A stretch of DNA of 64,000 bases from Odiellus spinosus (taxonomy: Eukaryota; Arthropoda; Arachnida; Opiliones; Phalangiidae): positions 372,001-436,000 of the forward strand of contig CAWUCO010000283.1 in the NCBI GenBank assembly GCA_963920705.1. The letters run 5' to 3'. Both the position numbers and the translations under genes were made by a program. Positions 46,393-58,045 of this stretch are shown here, piece after piece; positions within the stretch are counted from its first letter, which is position 1, and each line of letters opens with the position of its first letter. The notes under the pieces are model-generated. The model had not been told where the DNA came from. It searched no databases and saw only the letters and a program-made list of their open reading frames with translations.

Positions 46393-47248
46393 GTTAAGGG
46401 ATTTGAAGGGGGATTAAGGGATTTGAAAGGGGGTTAAGGGATTTGAAAGGGGATTAAGGGATTTGAAAGGGGATTAAGGGATTTGAAAGGGGATTAAGGG
46501 ATTTGAAAGGGGATTAAGGGATTTGAAAGGGGATTAAGGGATTTGAAAGGGGGTTAAGGGATTTGAAAGGGGGTTAAGGGATTTGAAAGGGGGTTAAGGG
46601 ATTTGAAAGGGGGTTAAGGGATTTGAAAGGGGGTTAAGGGATTTGAAAGGGGGTTAAGGGATTTGAAAGGGGGTTAAGGGATTTGAAAGGGGGTTAAGGG
46701 ATTTGAAAGGGGGTTAAGGGATTTGAAAGGGGGTTAAGGGATTTGAAAGGGGGTTAAGGGATTTGAAAGGGGGTTAAGGGATTTGAAAGGGGGTTAAGGG
46801 ATTTGAAAGGGGGTTAAGGGATTTGAAAGGGGGTTAAGGGATTTGAAAGGGGGTTAAGGGATTTGAAAGGGGGTTAAGGGATTTGAAAGGGGGTTAAGGG
46901 ATTTGAAAGGGGCTTAAGGGATTTGAAAGGGGGTTAAGGGATTTGAAAGGGGGTTAAGGGATTTGAAAGGGGGTTAAGGGATTTGAAAGGGGGTTAAGGG
47001 ATTTGAAAGGGGGTTAAGGGATTTGAAAGGGGGTTAAGGGATTTGAAAGGGGGTTAAGGGATTTGAAAGGGGGTTAAGGGATTTGAAAGGGGGTTAAGGG
47101 ATTTGAAAGGGGGTTAAGGGATTTGAAAGGGGGTTAAGGGATTTGAAAGGGGGTTAAGGGATTTGAAAGGGGGTTAAGGGATTTGAAAGGGGGTTAAGGG
47201 ATTTGAAAGGGGGTTAAGGGATTTGAAAGGGGGTTAAGGGATTTGAAA
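46393..47248 (+). repeat. 20-bp minisatellite, ~43 units
   Basis: GTTAAGGGATTTGAAAGGGG repeats almost perfectly in 20-bp register. Units 2-7 carry GATTAAGGG, one unit (46912) has GCTTAAGGG, and the first unit is 1 bp shorter. The G-rich strand has G3 and G5 runs separated by 4- and 8-nt loops. Confidence 0.97.
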
Positions 47249-47254
47249 TCCCGT

Positions 47255-47888
47255 TGGGTTAGATGTTTTGATGGAATCTAGACCGGTTATTGCCTTTTTA
47301 AATCTCTTTGACCATAAATCTAGCCACGGCTTGTATGAAACTTGTTAAAAATTTGGCTGCTCTTCATCCCTCCAGTTGGTTTAGATATTTTAATGGAATC
47401 TAGACCGGTTGTTGCCTCTTTAGATCTCTACCAGCAGCACACATCTAGCAAAGGCTTCGTTGCAACATTTTAAAAAATATGGTTGCGCTTCATCCATCCA
47501 GCGGGTTTAGATGTTTTGATGTAAACTAAGCCGGTTATTGCTTCTTTAAATCTCTTTGACCCTAAATCTTGCCACGACTTAAATGAAACTACTTGTTAAA
47601 AATTTGGCTGCTCTTCATCCCTCCAGTTGGTTTAGTTGTTTTGATGGAATCTAGACTGGTTATTGCCTCTTTAAAGGCCCTATCTGCTCAGAAATGTGCC
47701 CCTTTAAAATTCCCCGTATGCACACAGCCTTGGATTGACTGTGCAATTGGTTATGGTCAATGTCGTCTGCTAAGCTAGAAAAGAAGGCGTTTTTATACGG
47801 ATATAAAAATTTCAACCTACCCACGGCTTAAATGAAACTTTTGAAAAATTTGACTGCTCGTCATTCCTCCATTTGGTTTAGATATTTT
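47255..47888 (+). repeat. ~115-bp tandem repeat, first block
   Basis: About five diverged units with the shared order: TTTAGATGTTTTGATGGAATCTAGACCGG, TTATTGCCTCTTTAAATCTCT, CTAGCCAAGGCTT, ATGAAACTTGTTAAAAAT, CTTCATCCCTCCAG. The array is interrupted at about 47889 and resumes at 48975. Confidence 0.85.
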
Positions 47889-48974
47889 GATGTTGTAACA
47901 GTTTTTCTTGCACATGGGGCTTCGATTTTTAAAATGGGTCCCATGTGTATTTAATTTTAAGAAAACTGTTATTCCTTTTAGTTGCCATGGCCCGCGCATA
48001 CAGCGGCATGGTAGCAATTATTTTTTTCTTATCTGGTACCCGAAGGTTGGAATCCCCTGATCCTTTGTGTGTAGCTCTCGTTCGCGAAGCCCATTGTGCC
48101 ACGCGCGCGGGGCTCACATCTTTAACTATTTTTCACCGGGTTCGCTATCTTTGAAATTCTTCAAGGGATAGCGCCCGCGTCCTTTTTCTTAATGGGTCGC
48201 TTCCCAGAACTCAAGCTTTTAACTAGCTTTATTCGTGGGGGAAGCGAATACCAAAAAACTATATTCTATTTTTAACTTCGCCTTGAAAAACTATTTTTAA
48301 GGAGGGAGAACTTTAGGACCCGAGGTTCCGACCAGTCGAGAAAGTAACTTGGTCGCAAAATGGTGCCTCCGTGACGTATCACGGAGGTACCGCCACTTCT
48401 AAGTGATTTCAATTTAAATTTATTTAAATTATATGTTTTAATCCGCGATACCGCGATTTAAACGAGGGACATGGTTCCCTAGGTTTTTATGATGGACGCG
48501 AGGGGCGCGACATCATTTTTGACGCTTGTGCGCGTTTTGTGCGCGAAATGATATTTTCGCGCGCTTTCCTAACTCTCCGGTTAAATTCGTGAGTTCTCTT
48601 AACATTTAATTCTATCAGGGGTACCAGCCTTCAAATCTTCCTTATTTAATTTATACATGAGTGCACCATGGTTTTATTGTCTCTTTATTATTTTATTATT
48701 TGTTATTTGATTACATTATTGGTTATATTATTTATTTGGCCCATAGAGGTTTAAGGGTTTAAGCCCCAAATAGATTTTATTAAACATTTTGATCTATAAT
48801 CTAAATTACCCGAGTCATACCTTTATTTCTTATACCAATTATTATTTTTATCTATTTAACCAATGACAACCGCTTGCTCCTGCGAAACCCTTTTTATTTA
48901 ATAACTTTTAATCTTTTAATTTTTACCCCATTTCCCCTAGACTTGGAATTTTATATCTTTTGTGGGAGCAAAAC
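47889..48974. other. ~1.1-kb segment splitting the tandem array
   Basis: Probably an insertion or older spacer inside the ~115-bp array. It has an imperfect hairpin near its left edge (ACAGTTTTTCTTGCACATGGG against CCCATGTGTA...AAGAAAACTGT, 47897-47972). A 9-bp-stem palindrome CCTCCGTGAcgtaTCACGGAGG lies at 48366-48387. No gene is recognised. Confidence 0.45.
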
Positions 48975-49745
48975 GTTTCAATGTAATCTAGACTGGCTGT
49001 TACCTCTTTAAATCTCTGCCAGCACACATCTAGCCAAGGCTTCAATGAAACTTGCTAAAAAACTTGGTTCGCTTCAACCCTGTAGCTAGTTTAGATGATA
49101 GGAACTAGACCAGTTATTACCTCTTACATTCTCTAGCACCACAATCTAGTCAAGGTTTAGATGAAACTTGTTAAAAATATGGTTTTGCGCTTCAACCCTC
49201 CAGCTGGTTTGGATGTTTTGAGGGAATCTAGACTGGTTATGGCGTCTTTTAATCTCTGCCCGTTCAAATATAGCCAAGGCTTCGATGAAACTTGTTGAAA
49301 ATAAGGTTGTGCTTCATCCCTTCAGCGGGTTTAGATATTTTGATGGAAACTACACTGGTTATTGCCACTTAAAATCTCTAGCAGCTCACATCTAGTCAAA
49401 GCTTAGATGAAACTTGCTAAAATATGGTTGTGCTTCCAGCTGGTTTAGATGGTTTTATGGAAACTAGACCGGTGATTGCCTCTTAAAATAGTAGCGCCAC
49501 GGATCTAGCCAATACTTAGATGAAACTTGTTAAAAATATAGTTGCGCTTCATCCCTCCAGCGGGTTTAGATGCTTTGATGGAAGCTATACCGGATATTGC
49601 CCCTTAAATCTAGCCAAGGCTAAGATGAAATTTGTTAAAATAAGGTTGCGCTTCCAACTGGATTAGAAGTTTTGATGGAAACTGGACTTAAAATTTATGT
49701 TAGAACAATACTTTCGATTTGGCCAAGGCTTATATGAATTTAATT
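48975..49745 (+). repeat. ~115-bp tandem repeat, second block
   Basis: Six to seven units of the same family as 47255-47888, more diverged and of variable length. Confidence 0.85.
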
Positions 49746-49995
49746 AAATATTGGCATGTGTTTTTTCTCTAAAGTGGGTCTGATGTATCGATTTTAAATA
49801 TTGGTATGGAAAAACGTATAATTAGTCCAGAATTTTAAAGTTAATATTTAACTCAGCAGTTTACAACAAATTGTAAGACTGAAAAGACAGATATTATACC
49901 AAAAGACCCAGAAAGACGTGTTTTGATTTCGGATTGCTGAAGTGACTGATATTAACATAAAATTTTCTTTTAAAACAAAAAAAAAAACATAAAAT

Positions 49996-50015
49996 AACAA
50001 GTTGGGAAACCAAAA
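49996..50015 (+). repeat. Shared terminal motif AACAAGTTGGGAAACCAAAA
   Basis: Exact 20-bp match to 61038-61057 and to the reverse complement of 30091-30110. It follows directly on a foldback-end relic (49890-49985). It marks the left edge of a separate repeat running rightward (TAGTACCTCCTC...). Confidence 0.75.
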
Positions 50016-51318
50016 TAGTACCTCCTCATTTTCTCTCTAGCTTTCGCTTTTTCAGTTCCTCTTTAAATATACCTTCGTCTCCTTCCATTTTTTAAAAGAT
50101 TTAAATTTTCAAAGTAAATAAAACACCAACTATATAATAAATAACCCAAATTAATTTTGAATAAATTCAACGCAGCAATTTCAGGATTGTGTTAATTAAC
50201 TCTTAACACACAAAAAATGCTAAAAAATAAAAAAAACTAGGAAATATTTCGATCTTCGAAGTATAAAAGTCGGTAACCAAAATATATCAGAAAATCAATC
50301 TGAAAATCGTAAAATAGCTCTTTTATGAAATCCAAAAATGAGTACAGAGAAAAATGAATCAGAAAAATCTTTTGATTTTCAAACTAATATTTCAGTCGCA
50401 ATTCAGTAATAAAAATAAAATTAGAATTCAAGTCATTGAAAATATACCAAAAATGTCCAAATAAGAATATTTCAAACAAATAATAAACATATCAAACAAA
50501 TAATTCAAATTCAAAATTAATACCTTACCAACTAATTGTATTCAAACGAATCAAACTTAATTTAAAATTTTGACGAGCCAAATCGCTAGAGAACAAGCTT
50601 CGTCAAAGATTTCAAAATAATGAAGTGATTGTAAGTTCAATAAATTAAAATTTAGATAAGAAAGGTCAAGGTCCCTCAGTAAAAACATATCGACGTTTAG
50701 AAAGCCCTAGAGTATTTGTAGACCAAGTAACGCCATTAGGCAAAATTTTGATCAAAATCAACTTATGACCTCGACATGACCTACACAACCGTAAATAAAC
50801 GGATTCAATAAACAATTAACGCATTAGCTTTCCGCTAACCAAGCTAAAATAAGGACTGTGACGTACAACTTCGCTTTCTGGTACTACTCAGTCTACAGAT
50901 ACCCTAGAAAAAGCTGTAAAGTAAATTTTAGATATATAAGCCTCCTTCTAAAATACGTTTTTTTGTGGTATGATGCTGTGAGTTAAGAAGGGATGTCTCT
51001 CTTTTGGCCCCACAATCAATTTTTTATAATTTTTTTTCAGGCAGGGCGGGCCTGAGTAAAAATATACCAAGTTGTGAAACAAACGTCATTTTACGTGACT
51101 CCAAACTAACCAAAACGTAACCGAAAATACACAACAGTAGGCATTAAAAGACTGGTTCTACTATACTTAATCGGGATTAACATTAAATTTATGTGGGGAA
51201 AAGTGTGAAACTAAAACTAGCAGTCATTAAGAGATCCAATCACGTGATTATATTTTCCCCACTCGGTCTACATTTCACTCTAGGGTCAACCATATCATAT
51301 ATACCAAATAACACACGA
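50016..51318. other. AT-rich stretch without recognisable genes
   Basis: No ORF of note and no tandem structure beyond A/T-rich low complexity. The left part presumably belongs to the repeat that begins with the 20-bp motif. Confidence 0.5.
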
Positions 51319-51599
51319 GCAATTTCAATGTCAATCCGGTTTAAGAAAATTCGTCAACTGTAAATTGTGGCATGAATAACTTGTTCGATTTGCGCATGCA
51401 AACACACAACAATTTCGCGCGAAACGAGCGAGAATTCTAAAAACTTAATTTGAAAGCCCGTCCTAGTTATTAATATCAATTCTTACGCTACTGTTCGCAA
51501 GTTTTCCAGAAGATTACAGTATTTCCCCATACAAAGCTGATTCTCACAAGAATATCAAAATTGCTTTATATTTTGCATGCGTAAAGTGATTTCCGACTT
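51319..51599 (+). repeat. Dispersed repeat, left half, split by the DDE/SWIM element
   Basis: It aligns with 62341-62600 (shared TGTCAATCCGGTTTAAGAAA, GAAACGAGCGAGAATT, ATTACAGTATTTCCCCATAC, TTTGCATGCGTAAAGTG). The right half resumes at 56239. The copy at 62341-62730 lacks the insertion. Confidence 0.8.
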
Positions 51600-53284
51600 C
51601 AAAGAACAACAGCAACTCCCCATAAGAGTCTGGGTCCACGTAATGTTAAAAATTTTCGTCTCTTTTATGATAAATTCGTATTATATTATTAAAATAGGGT
51701 AGTTGGGGGATAATTTAAAGCTAAAATTCGAGCTCACAACTGTAAATTTTGGGAATTACAACGAATGGAAGGTTTCTTCCATAATGTAAAGAATAGGAAG
51801 AATCTATGACTTCCGTGCCGGATATGAAAGCCTTCCCCCACACGAAAATCTTGAACGGTTATTATTTTAGATTCATAATTATGTTAGGAAAATATTAGGA
51901 AAGAATTATTTTGTAACTGCCACGGGTATAGTGCTGGCGGCAAAATGAAATTCGTATATTTTTGGTCTACTATGCCTCGAAATCCTCGAAAACGCCTGTA
52001 GAAGTGTTCCACTTGTCAAGCATTCATGCAGTAGGCTTTTGCTAGCTTTACAGGGGTCGTGCAAAGACTATATAGCTTACTTGAATAGTCTTTGGTGTAT
52101 AAGAAACTCGAAAAATAAATAGAGAAATCATACCAATTAGAAGATACTGGAGTAGTATCTTTAATTTTTATTTCATATTAAACAAAACACACTTGTATAA
52201 AACGGACAAATTATTCATTTAACGCTAAGGTTTTCTACGTTTAACGTATGTCTGGTAGTTCAAGCTCAGTGGCATCTTCACACACTACACGCAATTTTGA
52301 CTGGTACCAACTGCCTCGATCTTCATGGCGACGATAACCAAGATACCAGATTACGCTGCTAAGGTGAACACAAGTACCTATCGTCAAACTACCACCTTTG
52401 CAATTGCAATACCAGCCTTTAATGGCATTTGCACCTGTCCCGTTCGGTACATAACGAATTAGAGCTTGGTGAACAGCTGAGGTGGAAAATTGACCAGGCA
52501 CGCGTATACGAATTAAGTCATGTTCAACTTTGGACACTTCGACGCTGAAAGAGCCGGATTTCTCTATAGTCAACGCCACATAAGATTCAGCGCGTTTCGT
52601 TTTAAAGTCGCTCATTACCACCTCACGTACATCACTTTCACGAAGTACAGGGAAGTCTTGAAATTCACTATCCTCAATTCGTTGCCATTGAGGATTTTCT
52701 TTCGTAGAGACTGCCAGCATTTTTTCGACGGAGTCTTCCCAGGAACCTTTAAGATGTAACTCCGGGTGGTAGGCGTTCAACAGCGCAGCAGCAATTTGAA
52801 GAAGTTCCGGAACTAATGGTAACATATGCACAGGTATACGGTTTTGAAAAAAACGATACACCGTCTGCAAATGCCCATTCCTAACTTCAACCGGCCACCT
52901 GAAGTACGTTACTTGTCGGGAACGATTAACTTCTTGCGTGTTTACTTGCTTCTCGCCTTTAGACAAGAACGAAGGCATTTGTAAATCCATACCCAGTTCA
53001 GTCAGTACGCTGTTGGAGTCTCGAAAACCGCGGTCTGCCAGTACAACGTCACCAACTTGAAAGAAAGACTGGAGTTCTTCTCTCTTTTTGATAGAATGGT
53101 TTAAAATGCGCCCGTCGTTATTGCGGCCATTAGCAAAGTAGGGTCCGATTATATCTATTATGTAACCCGTAGTTGTTACCATTAACATTGGCTTGAGGAT
53201 ATGCTGGCCTTTGTGCACACAGAAGGATTTGTGAAGAACGGTATAGTCCTTGGATCTTCCAACCTTGATATAGGTGCCATCTAC
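51600..53284 (-). repeat. Left inverted arm of the DDE/SWIM element
   Basis: 1,685 bp, the reverse complement of 54553-56238 apart from a few substitutions. It ends exactly at the codons for the VDGTYIK motif. Confidence 0.92.
52241..53284 (-). pseudogene. Transposase 3' half, inverted copy
   Basis: An open frame from the VDGTYIKVGRS motif to the natural stop, identical in length to the 3' half of the plus-strand gene. It carries a Lys codon (ATCCTCAAGCC context) where the plus copy has an amber stop, so the plus-copy stop is the derived state. The ORF extends about 25 codons into the unrelated spacer, which supplies a spurious start. It lacks the N-terminal zinc region. Confidence 0.85.
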
Positions 53285-53448
53285 ATATATTAAAGATGTC
53301 TTTAATATTTTTTGCCAGCCAGGTTGGCGAAAAATAATTAAACCTGTTTTTATAAACATTAAAAAAATTGTAATATCTGGTTTGAACCATAATCTTAAGA
53401 ACTTTCCTTATCAATAACATCAATGTGAGAGTCACTTGGAATTTGGAG

Positions 53449-55596
53449 ATGGCTCCAAATACATGTTACGCGTGCAATCGGAAAGTTACCAATAGTACAA
53501 GTAGAGGTATAGGCACTCACGTAAAGGCTGGCTTTGCTCGTTTTCTTCGTTTTAGTGAAGGGTTATTACCACTTGTAATTAATAGCAAAACAACGAAGAT
53601 TTGTTTAAAGTGCTCGGGTCTGTCACGAAAGTTTCAAACGTTCTTAAATGCTAGCAAATCGTCCTTCAGTAGTGACCATGGCTCTTCAACGTCATCGTCT
53701 CCACCACAAAAACGAAGACAAATGACGCAAGTATCTAATCCATCAACGTCAACAGTACCTGAGCCATCAACGTCTACAGTACCTGAACCAACAAAGTCCA
53801 CAGTATCTAATCCATCACCGTCACCAATACCTCAGCCATCAACGTCGCAATTACCACGAAAGCGTACGTCATCAAACACTATTGCCATAAAGCACAGTTG
53901 TGTTCGGCCCCTGCCAAAGACTTGCTTCATTTGCGGTGTTAGTACACGAACCAGGGTAAAAGCCGAAGTGAGAACAAGTATATTTGTGGAAAGAGCCATA
54001 TTTATTCATCGGGACAACCGAATGTGCTCCACGCATCTCGTTAACGGAGAGCTTCCCACCGAAATAATTGCTGGAATTCAGGTTTCCGCTAGATCAACCA
54101 TTATGACTGCCACGGACATTGAGCAACTATTACAGGACCTCAGGAAATGTGTTAACGACCTACGGACGCCGAGCTTTGACAACTTCATACAAAGTGATGA
54201 AGACTGTAAAGTATTAACTTCATTGTCCCTGCACGAGTTCCTAGAGTTGCATTCGACTATTGAGGACATTATTCGTACCATCAGATGCTGTTCGTCGAAG
54301 ACAGCTCTAGCAGTATTATTGGTGAAATTACGATTGGGTATCTCCAATAAGGTGTTATCAACTTTATTTCATTTAACTGAAAGATCGGTATCAAACACGG
54401 TAAAAGCGGTTATTATGGCTTTATCGGAGCATTTCGTGCCACATAATTTTGGCCTGCAACACTTATCACGTGACAATCTGATAACAAACCATCAATCTGG
54501 AGCAGCTGTAAAACTCTTTGCTAACAACAAGCCTAATTGTCTTATTACCATTGTAGATGGCACCTATATCAAGGTTGGAAGATCCAAGGACTATACAGTT
54601 CTTCACAAATCCTTCTGTGTGCACAAAGGCCAGCATATCCTCTAGCCAATGTTAATGGTAACAACTACGGGTTACATAATAGATATAATCGGACCCTACT
54701 TTGCTAATGGCCGCAATAACGACGCGCGCATTTTAAACCATTCTATCAAAAAGAGAGAAGAACTCCAGTCTTTCTTTCAAGTTGGTGACGTTGTACTGGC
54801 AGACCGCGGTTTTCGAGACTCCAACAGCGTACTGACTGAACTGGGTGTGGATTTACAAATGCCTTCGTTCTTGTCTAAAGGCGAGAAGCAAGTAAACACG
54901 CAAGAAGTTAATCGTTCCCGACAAGTAACGTACTTCAGGTGGCCGGTTGAAGTTAGGAATGGGCATTTGCAGACGGTGTATCGTTTTTTTCAAAATCGTA
55001 TACCTGTGCATATGTTACCATTAGTTCCGGAACTTCTTCAAATTGCTGCTGCGCTGTTGAACGCCTACCACCCGGAGTTACATCTTAAAGGTTCCTGGGA
55101 AGACTCCGTCGAAAAAATGCTGGCAGTCTCTACGAAAGAAAATCCTCAATGGCAACGAATTGAGGATAGTGAATTTCAATACTTCCCTGTACTTCGTGAA
55201 AGTGATGTACGTGAGGTGGTAATGAGCGACTTTAAAACGAAACGCGCTGAATCTTATGTGGCGTTGACTATAGAGAAATCCGGCTCTTTCAGCGTCGAAG
55301 TGTCCAAAGTTGAACATGACTTAATTCGTATACGCGTGCCTGGTCAATTTTCCACCTCAGCTGTTCACCAAGCTCTAATTCGTTATGTACCGAACGGGAC
55401 AGGTGCAAATGCCATTAAAGGCTGGTATTGCAATTGCAAAGGTGGTAGTTTGACGATAGGTACTTGTGTTCACCTTAGCAGCGTAATCTGGTATCTTGGT
55501 TATCGTCGCCATGAAGATCGAGGCAGTTGGTACCAGTCAAAATTGCGTGTAGTGTGTGAAGATGCCACTGAGCTTGAACTACCAGACATACGTTAA
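53449..55596 (+). pseudogene. DDE transposase with N-terminal zinc motifs and C-terminal SWIM finger; one amber stop
   Basis: 716 codons from ATG at 53449 (the upstream GTG frame extension is ignored) with a TAG at codon 399 (54643-54645). The N-terminus has Cys clusters (CYACNRKV..., CLKCSG) and a low-complexity Ser/Thr/Pro linker with STVPEP repeats. A second Cys set (CFICGVS...CSTHL) follows. The helix-turn-helix-like region is LGISNKVLSTLFHLTERSVSNTV. The DDE core shows IVDGTYIKVGRS (~369), LADRGFRD (~451) and VEVRNGHLQTVYRF (~501). The SWIM finger is CNCKGGSLTIGTCVH (~661-675). DDE_Tnp_4-type transposases move DNA by cut and paste. The stop separates the first Asp from the other catalytic residues, so this copy is presumably inactive unless the stop is read through. 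Confidence 0.85.
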
Positions 55597-56238
55597 ACGT
55601 AGAAAACCTTAGCGTTAAATGAATAATTTGTCCGTTTTATACAAGTGTGTTTTGTTTAATATGAAATAAAAATTAAAGATACTACTCCAGTATCTTCTAA
55701 TTGGTATGATTTCTCTATTTATTTTTCGAGTTTCTTATACACCAAAGACTATTCAAGTAAGCTATATAGTCTTTGCACGACCCCTGTAAAGCTAGCAAAA
55801 GCCTACTGCATGAATGCTTGACAAGTGGAACACTTCTACAGGCGTTTTCGAGGATTTCGAGGCATAGTAGACCAAAAATATACGAATTTCATTTTGCCGC
55901 CAGCACTATACCCGTGGCAGTTACAAAATAATTCTTTCCTAATATTTTCCTATCATAATTATGAATCTAAAATAATAACCGTTCAAGATTTTCGTGTGGG
56001 GGAAGGCTTTCATATCCGGCACGGAAGTCATAGATTCTTCCTATTCTTTACATTATGGAAGAAACCTTCCATTCGTTGTAATTCCCAAAATTTACAGTTG
56101 TGAGCTCGAATTTTAGCTTTAAATTATCCCCCAACTACCCTATTTTAATAATATAATACGAATTTATCATAAAAGAGACGAAAATTTTTAACATTACGTG
56201 GACCCAGACTCTTATGGGGAGTTGCTGTTGTTCTTTGG
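54553..56238 (+). repeat. Right inverted arm of the DDE/SWIM element
   Basis: The 3' half of the transposase gene plus about 640 bp of 3' flank, ending ...GGAGTTGCTGTTGTTCTTTG. Confidence 0.92.
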
Positions 56239-56560
56239 TAGGCTACACATACTTGCGCGCTGGCGAACTCGATTTTACGCGTGTCACAAATACACTTATC
56301 CTTCTCTGAGTAAAATGACGTTATTATGCTTAAAATATTTGCAAAATTGAAGCTTAGCGGATTTTACACGCACTAATTTATTTTGGACATTCGGAGAAAT
56401 TAAAAACAACTCGGGACATGTAGCGGATTCTCTCAGTATTCAGCAGAAATGAAAAAAAATAAGCTTACACTACCTTTGCTTGAATTTAAGCGCGTGCTGA
56501 ACACTCAAACTGGTATTTGACACACAAGTGATACTTAATCCCTAGACCTTTCATTGTGTA
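56239..56560 (+). repeat. Dispersed repeat, right half
   Basis: It continues the repeat cut at 51599 (GTCACAAATACAC...AAATGACGTTATTATGCTT, TTTTACACGCACTAA). It matches 62620-62760. Confidence 0.75.
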
Positions 56561-57038
56561 ATGTTCTTAAAGAGACACAATAGATTAAATTAGCCACATT
56601 TCTAAGTAATGCGATTTAAATTCAATCGCCTCGGTTTGAATCGCCAAAAGATCGTGGGAAAAGGCCTCTTATCACCGAAATATAGATGAGAAACGATTGC
56701 CGACACAATCGAAGACGACGCCATCGCGCAAGCGAGAGGTTTCACCACAATTCCAAAGGCTAACGTACCCCAACCATTGGTGAAGTGCATCTATGAGTAC
56801 CGAATCTGTAAATCTCGTTTATATAGGCCGGGAAGAGATATATTATTAAAGTTAAAAAATCAAATGATAAAAAAATCTTGCCTACTTTTTATTTACGGTG
56901 AATTATGGTGAATTTAATGGGATAGTGATGATATAATATAAAAGTCAAAATTAAAGGGTTTAAAAGGGCTACCCGAGTAGAAGAACCCAGTGAACGTAAT
57001 TTTCAGTTATCGATAAAAAATACCATTAAAAATAGCTT

Positions 57039-57483
57039 ATCTACTGTTTAATAAATTAAATTTTTGTTCATCAATTTAAAACCACTTAATAAAGCTCGCT
57101 AGGTTTATGTTTTAACCTTTTCGTAACCCATTCACCCACCTTTCTCTCTATTACTTCATATACCTTATCTATCTTTCATTACTGAAATCTTTGTTTAAAC
57201 AATAAACTATACTTTCTCTCTATTAACTCGAATTCAATGGATATTCCTTATCATTCTACTGTTTAAGAAATAAAATTTTTGTTTATCATTTTGAAGCAAT
57301 TAACAAAGCTCGCCTAAGCTTATGATTTCACCCTTTTGTAAACTTACTTTCTATTACTTCATATACTTTATCAATATTTCATTATTGAAATCTGTGTTTA
57401 ACTAAAGATACTCTCGTACCCGAAAGAAGTCTTATCAAATTTTGTCAAAAGTACCTTTGTCTGTATTAATTCGAATTCAGTGG
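57039..57483 (+). repeat. ~220-bp tandem duplication
   Basis: Two diverged units begin CTACTGTTTAA(T/G)AAAT (57039 and 57257). They share AACAAAGCTCGC, TATTACTTCATATAC and AATTCGAATTCA(A/G)TGGA. Confidence 0.7.
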
Positions 57484-57504
57484 ACGGTGGGAGCTTGGAT
57501 ACCT

Positions 57505-58045
57505 TTTATTTAGATTCTCCAATCCACCCCAAGTTTGCAGCAGGCCTAAGCCTATACTACCCGTTATACCTTTGCTTTTTTGACTAAATGATTTAGCGCA
57601 TGCTGCAAACTCAAGCTGGTATTTGTTTAATTTTTTGGACAATTTCTTAATTTTCTTCTAAACTATCTCGAATTTTAAATTGATTTTTCGACAATATTAA
57701 TAATCAGATTAAGTTTAACCATTTTGATATTTTTAATTATAATATAAATTAATATTGCCTTTTATTTCCCTTAACGATATCACACCATAAGGCTCATTTG
57801 CATTCACTCCAAAAAGGTAGTATATAAACCGTTCGAAGTGAACCGTTCAAGTGAAGTGGCCATGAAGTTGGGAGGAAAACCCCATCCCTTCAATGTCTAG
57901 ACGGTTCTTGATCTCTAGGCGCTTGGTTCGCAATGTTAATTTAACCATTGGTGGGGCGATGTTTGGAGAGTGGAAAATCGATGTGGACCATATTAGTGAG
58001 GGACGCTTCGCTAGTATGGCCCGCTGAGATCGGAAACTGGAGGTT
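57505..58045 (+). repeat. 0.55-kb dispersed repeat, copy 1
   Basis: It matches 63435-64000 at high identity (CACCCCAAGTTTGCAGCA..., ACGATATCACACCATAAGGC, GACCATATTAGTGAGGGACG). No long ORF. Confidence 0.85.

Larger units (their letters stand above)
51600..56238. mobile_element. Palindromic DDE/SWIM transposon with 1.69-kb inverted arms
   Basis: The left arm 51600-53284 is the near-identical reverse complement of the right arm 54553-56238; coordinates sum to 107,837. The outer ends are CAAAGAACAACAGCAACTCC. The 1,268-bp centre (53285-54552) holds the 5' part of the transposase gene, and the right arm holds its 3' part. The left arm is therefore an inverted copy of the 3' half, and the original 5' terminus is missing. 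A paralogous uninterrupted site lies at 62341-62730. The transposase has a DDE_Tnp_4-like core and a SWIM finger, placing it near PIF-Harbinger/ISL2EU-type elements. Confidence 0.8.

Noticed and set aside
46027..46437. 136-codon ORF
   Set aside because: It starts inside a MITE-like inverted repeat and ends in the 20-bp minisatellite, with no domain.
46393..47248. Telomeric or interstitial telomere repeat
   Set aside because: The unit is 20 bp and contains TTAAGGG, not a TTAGG or TTAGGG array.
47929..48154. tRNA-like words (TGGCACAATGGG on minus, GGTTGGAATCC on plus)
   Set aside because: The A-box- and B-box-like words lie on opposite strands and do not make a promoter or cloverleaf.
53285..53359. 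N-terminal extension (MFIKTGLIIFRQPGW...) of the inverted transposase copy
   Set aside because: Encoded by the unrelated spacer beyond the inverted-repeat boundary at 53284; it is a chance start.
56602..56790. 62-codon minus-strand ORF
   Set aside because: Short, no domain, in a repeat-relic region; no support beyond being open.
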